This document shows, piece by piece, positions 6,601-10,567 of a stretch of DNA of 10,567 bases. The stretch comes from Desulfomonile tiedjei (GTDB taxonomy: Bacteria; Desulfobacterota; Desulfomonilia; Desulfomonilales; Desulfomonilaceae): contig DYRE01000050.1 in NCBI GenBank assembly GCA_020718965.1, positions 1 to 10,567 of the forward strand, written 5' to 3'. The notes beneath the pieces were generated by a model that was not told the DNA's origin, did not search any database, and saw only the letters and a list, made by a program, of their open reading frames with translations. Each line of letters opens with the position of its first letter. Positions within the stretch are counted from its first letter, which is position 1. The position numbers and the translations under genes were made by a program.

Positions 6601-9497
6601 TTGAACTGGAAACCTTCAGATCAAATTTCGACATGACATGCTGGGTCTACGAAGATGGAACCCGAATTAAGATGGTCTTGGAATACAGCACTGACCTTTT
6701 TGAAAAACCAACCATAGACAGACTACTTGAGCATTTCCATAACCTGCTTTCTGAAGTGTGCGCTGATCCTGGTCAGAGTATATCTGAACTAGAGTTTCTC
6801 GGTCAGAAAGAACTGGAAGTTATTCTCAATGATTTCAGTGGCAAGAACAAGCGCAATGTTCCTCCCGCTCACGCTGTTTCCGTAATGTTTGAAGAACAGG
6901 TGTCAAAGGCCCCTGAAAGAATTGCATTGATTGAATGGGACAACGAGTCTAATCGCCAACGTAAAACAACATATCTGGAGCTAAACAGCCAAGCTGACAT
7001 TATAGCCCGATTCCTCCGGGAGCGAGGCGTAGGCCCGGAAACGAATGTTGCCATAATGGTTGATCGTAGTCGATTCCTGATATTCGGGATCATGGGAATC
7101 ATGAAGGCTGGCGCTTCCTACCTTCCTATCGATCCGAATCATCCTTTCAAGAGGGTCTTGTTTTTGCTTACTGACGCTTCTTCAGCATTAGTGTTAACCG
7201 ATTCAGCAAATCTACCGAAACTGAAAACCATCATGGATGAAAATAGGCTCCAAAATCCTCCGGAATTGATATGTCTGGATACTGATTTGGTCGATATTCC
7301 CGCCGCGCAGAGCCATGTTAACCTAAATGCTCCCAATCTCGATCAGGCAGCCTATGCAATATACACCTCCGGTTCCTCTGGAGATCCTAAAGGAGTAATA
7401 GTTGAACATGGCGCATTGGCCTCGTTCACTCAATCAGCCATGGATTTATACGAGATTGGTCCTGATGACAGGGTCTTACAGTTCGCTTCTCCAGGTTTTG
7501 ACGCGAGTCTGGAAGAGATATTCCCGTCCCTGGCCAGTGGAGCGACTCTTGTACTTCGTTCAGAATCGATGCTCCAATCTATCCCTTCTTTTATAGCCGC
7601 GTGCAACGATTTGGAAATTACCGTTCTGGATCTCCCCACAGCTTTTTGGAGTCAACTTGTCGCATCCTTGCAACGAGGGGCTACATCTCTGCCTGCATCT
7701 CTCCGAGTTGTTATCATTGGCGGGGAGCAGGCTTCATACGAAACGGTGATGACCTGGATGAAACTTGTAGGTGGGGACATCAGGCTTTTCAATACATATG
7801 GCCCCACTGAGGCTACTGTGGTCGCCACTGCAATTGAACTTTCCAGACAAGCCTCTCTTCTGGCTGTCAGAAAGCAAATACCTATAGGAAAACCCCTACC
7901 GCATGTGAGTACGTATGTACTCGATCATAACCTCAAACCAACGCCCATAGGAGTGCCTGGAGAACTTTTTATAGGCGGTGAAGCGCTTGCCAGAGGCTAC
8001 ATAAATTTGCCGGAACAGACCAGACAATGTTTTATTCCCAACCCTTTTGGAGTCAGCGTTTATGACCGGCTCTACAGGACCGGTGACAGGGTTAGATACA
8101 TTGAAGAAGGCGCATTGGAGTTTCTTGGAAGGGTTGATCGTCAGGTCAAGATCAGAGGATTTAGGGTAGAATTGGATGAGATAGAGGCGGCGCTTGATAG
8201 TTTTGACGAAATACAACTGGCGGCAGTCGTCCCGTGGGAAAATACCGCTAATTTCATGCAGCTTACTGCTTTCATTGTCCCAGATCCTTTAAAGAAAATT
8301 CAGGTCGAGGAACTGCGCAGAAAACTCACATTGAGCCTTCCTGATTTCATGGTCCCATCATCTTTTGTAATTCTGGACAAATTTCCGATCACCCCGGCAG
8401 GAAAAATTGATTCTCAGGCCCTTATTAAATTAGCGTCTTCATTTGAGGAAACGAACGTCGGCAAGATCCCGCCACGCAACCCAGTTGAAAAAATACTTAC
8501 AGAAATATGGAGCGACGTTTTTGGTAGGGACACGGTTGGCGTACGAGACAAATTTTTCGATCTCGGAGGCCATTCTCTGCTAAGTTTACAGATTATTGAC
8601 AGGGTGAACAGAGCCGGCCTCTACCTGACCCCAGCGCAGTTCATGCAGAATCCAACCATTGAGAAACAGGCGCAGATTATCACTACTGCGCTTCCATCTT
8701 CCAGTGCGGGGACATGGTCTTCTTTGGTAGAACTTCAACCTTATGGCACTCGTCCTCCGCTATATTTTATTCATTCCACGCCCGGTGACGTGTTAGGATA
8801 CGCTAATGTTATTAATGATCTAGGTTCTGAGCAGCCATGTTTTGGCTTTCAGTCCCTAGGCCTCAGGGATGCAACCAGAATGCACCGGACTGTCGAGGAA
8901 ATGGCGAGTTTCTACGTTGATGAAATGTTGGAGTTTCAACCGGAGCCACCTTATTGTCTGGTGGGATGGTGTTACGGAGGGATAGTCGCGGCCGAGATGG
9001 CCCTTCAAATGCAGGCTAGGGGTCGAAGCATAGCGCTACTTGTCTTGATAGAAACTCCTTTCCCCCGAATGAACACAGAGAGGGTTCGCTACTATTTTAG
9101 TCGAGCCATAAATTTACTTGGAATTGGACCTAAAGGCTGGATTCTCTATTTCAAGAACAAGATAGCCTATCACAAGAGGATTAGAAGTGGCGCAGTGGAA
9201 AAACTTTTTTCCCTGGAACTCGATCAAGGCCCCTTAGCCAACAGGTCGAATGTATACAGGACGAATATGGAAGCAATATCGATTTACAAAATGAAAGATG
9301 TTCCTTCATGTCCAGTTAGGATCTTTCGTGGGGAAGAGATTGAGGAAGGATATATTCCGGATGTGGAAGAACTCTGGCTAAAGATATGCCGGGACGTCCG
9401 TTTATATCAGGCGCCAGGCAACCATTTGACAATTCTGAAGGAACCTGGATCAACCGTAGTGGTCCAACGACTCAAAGAATGCATGGCGGAACTTTGA
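3612..9497 (+). CDS. Dimodular nonribosomal peptide synthetase, A-T-C-A-T-TE
   Basis: This 1961-residue enzyme activates two amino acids, joins them and releases the product. Approximate domains are A1 25-515, T1 533-605, C 628-1070, A2 1087-1605, T2 1622-1692 and TE 1715-1961. Both A domains have the P-loop (YTSGSTGKPKG at 168-178; YTSGSSGDPKG at 1251-1261), YGPTE, the YRTGD/YKTGD motif and the C-terminal catalytic Lys (509 and 1598). Both T domains have LGGHSLL (Ser568, Ser1655). The C domain looks like an LCL type, joining two L-residues. There is no starter C domain, epimerase, methylase or reductase, so the expected product is a plain dipeptide, free or cyclised. The ATG at 3612 follows GGGGA at 3602-3606. 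The TE carries Cys instead of Ser as nucleophile. The gene is divergent from a phosphopantetheinyl transferase. The NRPS identity is certain; the product is not known. Confidence 0.97.
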   Translation: MNKILNHAIWGPAVKSGASIFIHDRIAEQIRKHPEAIAFVSDNEKFTYEELDARSTNISSLIKESIVEQNSFIGVSMNRSSRVIETLLGILKAGCAYLPLDPAYPKERLMDVLDDTRAPVVCVDSNFASLYTSSPAKVICLDNEKPTASILRPDSEALAKNPIAYVIYTSGSTGKPKGVCCLHEGVTNLLSDFQNRQPLGPGDICSWWTSLNFDVSVYEIFAPLVDGASVIVVPDSVRSSGPDLMDWLYEKGVTSAYIPPFMVADLQQWVRKNPGKSRLRRLLVGVEPIPEKTLLSIHDMVPGLLIINGYGPTETTICATLYSISPDNIIHDNTPIGRPVQNTYVRVLDENGHEVEAGIPGELFIGGKGLAAGYLNRPELTAERFIKDPFCEEPDARMYKTGDNVMILDDGNLEFLGRMDEQVKLRGFRIELGEIETQLRKVSGVREASVILREDGSGNSNLVAYLVAYDGHSLSLDFIMSHLKKYLPDYMIPSAFVRLDRVPYTPNGKTDRKALPKPGPENLIREEQSGFLGPLTPIESKLTDFFQDVLKIDSVGVRDNFFTLGGHSLLAVQLVSRIRDAYSVDIALADVFQAPTVEDLAKLVQNAAPEKSLSQVGGVSSGLNAEENDLSFSQMRVWYLDQLEPGTPAYNICLAYELMGPLDVSSLGKSLDEIVMRHQSLRTIFEKRGPEPTQVISEQKSFSLRFEDLAHIPRSGRETEAKMLYLQESQRGFDLTKGPLFRCLLLRIDTEHHVILFTMSHIISDGWSVGIIVRELMSLYSGFVSGKPLLLKPLTIEYTDYVKSQREWMLSDAIKCQLNYWEQRFLTIPEPLNLPTDKPRPPIQSYRGSCQSLILEEQLCNGIRTLAAQHGATLFMVLLAGFKALLYRYTQQGDICVGTFVANRSRKELEGIVGFFINSVAIRTHIDEKTSFETLLRKVRENTLGAYTNQDVPFEKVLEVLNPERSLARTPLFQVMMVLQNMPLPPLDLPGIDCRPIELETFRSNFDMTCWVYEDGTRIKMVLEYSTDLFEKPTIDRLLEHFHNLLSEVCADPGQSISELEFLGQKELEVILNDFSGKNKRNVPPAHAVSVMFEEQVSKAPERIALIEWDNESNRQRKTTYLELNSQADIIARFLRERGVGPETNVAIMVDRSRFLIFGIMGIMKAGASYLPIDPNHPFKRVLFLLTDASSALVLTDSANLPKLKTIMDENRLQNPPELICLDTDLVDIPAAQSHVNLNAPNLDQAAYAIYTSGSSGDPKGVIVEHGALASFTQSAMDLYEIGPDDRVLQFASPGFDASLEEIFPSLASGATLVLRSESMLQSIPSFIAACNDLEITVLDLPTAFWSQLVASLQRGATSLPASLRVVIIGGEQASYETVMTWMKLVGGDIRLFNTYGPTEATVVATAIELSRQASLLAVRKQIPIGKPLPHVSTYVLDHNLKPTPIGVPGELFIGGEALARGYINLPEQTRQCFIPNPFGVSVYDRLYRTGDRVRYIEEGALEFLGRVDRQVKIRGFRVELDEIEAALDSFDEIQLAAVVPWENTANFMQLTAFIVPDPLKKIQVEELRRKLTLSLPDFMVPSSFVILDKFPITPAGKIDSQALIKLASSFEETNVGKIPPRNPVEKILTEIWSDVFGRDTVGVRDKFFDLGGHSLLSLQIIDRVNRAGLYLTPAQFMQNPTIEKQAQIITTALPSSSAGTWSSLVELQPYGTRPPLYFIHSTPGDVLGYANVINDLGSEQPCFGFQSLGLRDATRMHRTVEEMASFYVDEMLEFQPEPPYCLVGWCYGGIVAAEMALQMQARGRSIALLVLIETPFPRMNTERVRYYFSRAINLLGIGPKGWILYFKNKIAYHKRIRSGAVEKLFSLELDQGPLANRSNVYRTNMEAISIYKMKDVPSCPVRIFRGEEIEEGYIPDVEELWLKICRDVRLYQAPGNHLTILKEPGSTVVVQRLKECMAEL
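3684..5156 (+). other. NRPS adenylation domain 1 (substrate unassigned)
   Basis: Residues 25-515 form a complete adenylation domain. Aligning by eye to the GrsA phenylalanine domain, the pocket reads D214 V215 Y218 (FDVSVYEIF), Y258 (before IPP), L284 and G286 (RLLVGV), G309, I317 and C318 (NGYGPTETTIC), and Lys509. The code is DVYYLGGICK. Asp at the first position indicates an ordinary alpha-amino acid. I do not recognise this code. The two Tyr and the IC ending suggest a hydrophobic or aromatic side chain, but that is weak inference. Confidence 0.85.
5208..5426 (+). other. NRPS thiolation (peptidyl carrier) domain 1
   Basis: Residues 533-605 contain DNFFTLGGHSLL. Ser568 is the expected attachment site for phosphopantetheine. 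The domain carries the first aminoacyl group as donor to the following C domain. Confidence 0.92.
5493..6821 (+). other. NRPS condensation domain, LCL-like, with SH in place of HH
   Basis: Residues 628-1070 form a full condensation domain that makes the single peptide bond. The first core motif is SFSQMRVWYLDQL at 631-643 followed by PGTPAYNI. The active-site motif is SHIISDG at 760-766: His761, the catalytic second His, and Asp765-Gly766 are kept, while the first His is Ser760. GIVGFFINS at 911-919 and the DVPFEKVLEVL to TPLFQV region at 951-974 match later core motifs. The style fits an LCL domain, not DCL, starter or cyclisation types. Confidence 0.9.
6870..8426 (+). other. NRPS adenylation domain 2 (predicted basic amino acid)
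   Basis: Residues 1087-1605 form the second adenylation domain. Alignment by eye to GrsA gives D1297 A1298 E1301 (FDASLEEIF), D1340 (before LPT), I1369, G1371 (VVIIGGE), T1395, V1403 and V1404 (NTYGPTEATVV) and Lys1598, hence DAEDIGTVVK. Two acidic pocket residues fit a positively charged side chain. The code resembles the lysine code DAESIGSVAK, so lysine or ornithine is my prediction. Register at I1369 and at the Asp before LPT was set by eye. Confidence 0.85.
8475..8687 (+). other. NRPS thiolation (peptidyl carrier) domain 2
   Basis: Residues 1622-1692 contain DKFFDLGGHSLL with Ser1655 as the phosphopantetheine site. This domain should carry the finished dipeptidyl thioester to the adjacent thioesterase. 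Confidence 0.92.
8754..9494 (+). other. NRPS terminal thioesterase domain with Cys nucleophile
   Basis: Residues 1715-1961 form an alpha/beta-hydrolase release domain. The nucleophile elbow is GWCYGG at 1785-1790, with Cys1787 where type I thioesterases normally have Ser. After the next strand (LLVLIETP) the usual Asp position is Glu1814, and the expected His is His1938 in APGNHLTIL. The first loop reads HSTPGDVLGY, unlike the common Gly-rich HGAGG type. The lid region is about 1817-1900. All three residues are in an intact reading frame, so the domain is probably active with a Cys-Glu-His triad. Confidence 0.88.
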
Positions 9498-9682
9498 ATA
9501 AAACAGCGATTCAAGCCAGACGATCTTGACGAACCGTTTCATGTTCAGCATTAGTTGTGACGCTTTAGTTAGGCTTCCGCAATGTATTTATCGTGAACAT
9601 TTTGGGTCGGTATGGTTATGTCTGCTTCAGAATTATAGCGATGGTGGATTGTTACTCTTTGAATCAGCTTTTGTGGATCACA

Positions 9683-10567
9683 ATGAACAAATTGCCAAAA
9701 TCAGCTTTTATTAGGCCTGCAATATTGATTTTATCTGTCATGATTTTTCTCGGACTCCCCATCAAAGATGCAAACAGTTCGAATCATAATGTCGAGAAGA
9801 TCTATTCAGGAAAATATCCGGATAAATGTCTCCATTACATAGTTCAGGAAAACTTACAGGGTATTGACAAAGGCCCCGCTCTTAAACTCACACCGGACAA
9901 ATGGCACTCGCCGCTATTAAAACTCAACTGCGACGGTAAATCCAGAAGGGACTTCACGCCATTTTCCACTATCGAATTCTACTTCAGGAGTTTCGAGCCC
10001 GATCCTGGAAACCCAACTTTTGAGCTTCGAACATGGAATAAGACTTCACCAAAGATCTCCATCCTGAAATATATCTCGGGCGGGACCATTGATAATACAT
10101 TCAGGAAGGTTAGCATTCCTTTGTCAAATCTCGTGTCAAAAGAATGGGATCTGGGTAATGTTGAAAGTCTTGTGTGGAACACCGATAGCAAAAATCGCGT
10201 CTACTATGTGGATAGAATATCACTCAGGCAGAATCAACCCCCGATCCTTGTAACTGAGGGGCAATGGCAGCCATTTCCCGAGAGCAATACTGTCCTTAGG
10301 CTTACTTTCAGCCATCGGTGTCAGGATAAGACCGTAAAGGACGTGCGGAACTATTCGATATCCAGCTCAAATGACCCTCTTTATTCTGTCCCCGTAAATC
10401 CTGTGGACGCAGGGTTTTCGTATAGGGTTCATTCGTTCAGCCCGAGCGGAGTCCCCCAAAAAATGTTTTGCGTATATATACGCCTCCCGAAACCACTTCA
10501 AAACGACTCAACATATAAAATTCATCTAAAAGGATTAGCCGATGAATTTGGGAATACCATCGCCCCT
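9683..10567 (+). CDS. Secreted protein with carbohydrate-binding-like and Ig-like regions, C-terminus cut by window edge
   Basis: The frame is open from the ATG at 9683 to the right edge, 295 codons. GTGGA about 5 bases upstream is a weak ribosome binding site. Residues 1-33 look like a Sec signal peptide: Lys3, Lys6 and Arg11 come before a hydrophobic core at 12-26, with possible cleavage after Ser32 (ANS). Residues 38-182 are rich in alternating strands (STIEFYFRSF, FRKVSIPLSNL, VYYVDRISL) and resemble a carbohydrate-binding beta-sandwich. Residues 186-295 end in YKIHLKGLADEFGNTI, a pattern typical of SbsA/Big_5-like Ig domains. Such N-terminal pairs occur in secreted glycoside hydrolases, so a catalytic domain may lie beyond the edge; that is inference. 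It follows the NRPS by 185 bp on the same strand and could be read through, but a functional link is not evident. Confidence 0.75.
   Translation, partial: MNKLPKSAFIRPAILILSVMIFLGLPIKDANSSNHNVEKIYSGKYPDKCLHYIVQENLQGIDKGPALKLTPDKWHSPLLKLNCDGKSRRDFTPFSTIEFYFRSFEPDPGNPTFELRTWNKTSPKISILKYISGGTIDNTFRKVSIPLSNLVSKEWDLGNVESLVWNTDSKNRVYYVDRISLRQNQPPILVTEGQWQPFPESNTVLRLTFSHRCQDKTVKDVRNYSISSSNDPLYSVPVNPVDAGFSYRVHSFSPSGVPQKMFCVYIRLPKPLQNDSTYKIHLKGLADEFGNTIAP

Noticed and set aside
5303..8582. Repeated DNA around the two LGGHSLL sites (near 5303 and 8564)
   Set aside because: The short similarity is explained by homologous carrier-protein motifs, not by a mobile or recombinational repeat.
9526..9714. A 62-residue plus-strand frame starting with TTG between the NRPS and the secreted protein gene
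   Set aside because: It has no ribosome binding site, no recognisable motif, and overlaps the signal-peptide start of the gene at 9683 in another frame. The 185-bp gap at 9498-9682 therefore holds no supported gene, and no clear terminator was seen there.

Overview
The window holds five protein-coding genes, two of them cut by the window edges. It looks like a Gram-negative bacterial chromosome of moderate GC: there is an outer-membrane TolC-type lipoprotein and a secreted protein with a Sec-type signal. A member of the former Deltaproteobacteria (Desulfobacterota) is my best guess from overall protein style, but that is an impression and not shown by any marker gene. There are no RNA genes, insertion sequences, CRISPR arrays or phage genes.

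Layout. Positions 1-522 (minus) carry the N-terminal 174 codons of an alkaline phosphatase superfamily protein that runs off the left edge. Positions 658-2304 (minus) encode a lipidated outer membrane factor. Positions 2305-2782 are an AT-rich spacer without a convincing gene but with a perfect 7-bp inverted repeat. Positions 2783-3547 (minus) encode an Sfp-type 4'-phosphopantetheinyl transferase. A 64-bp divergent spacer containing a 14-bp near-perfect palindrome separates it from the dominant gene at 3612-9497 (plus), a 1961-residue nonribosomal peptide synthetase (NRPS). Positions 9683-10567 (plus) start a secreted protein of two beta-sandwich-like regions that runs off the right edge.

How the parts fit. 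The NRPS has the order A-T-C-A-T-TE, a complete two-module assembly line that starts directly with adenylation and ends with its own thioesterase. It should therefore make and release a dipeptide or a derivative of one. The divergent transferase would install the phosphopantetheine arms on Ser568 and Ser1655. The second adenylation pocket reads roughly DAEDIGTVVK, whose acidic residues suggest a basic amino acid such as lysine or ornithine. The first reads roughly DVYYLGGICK, which I cannot assign. The thioesterase is unusual: its nucleophile elbow is GWCYGG, with Cys in place of Ser, and the usual acid position is Glu, suggesting a Cys-Glu-His triad. The outer membrane factor could export the product, but no inner-membrane pump is visible, so that link is speculative. 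No tailoring enzyme lies inside the window.
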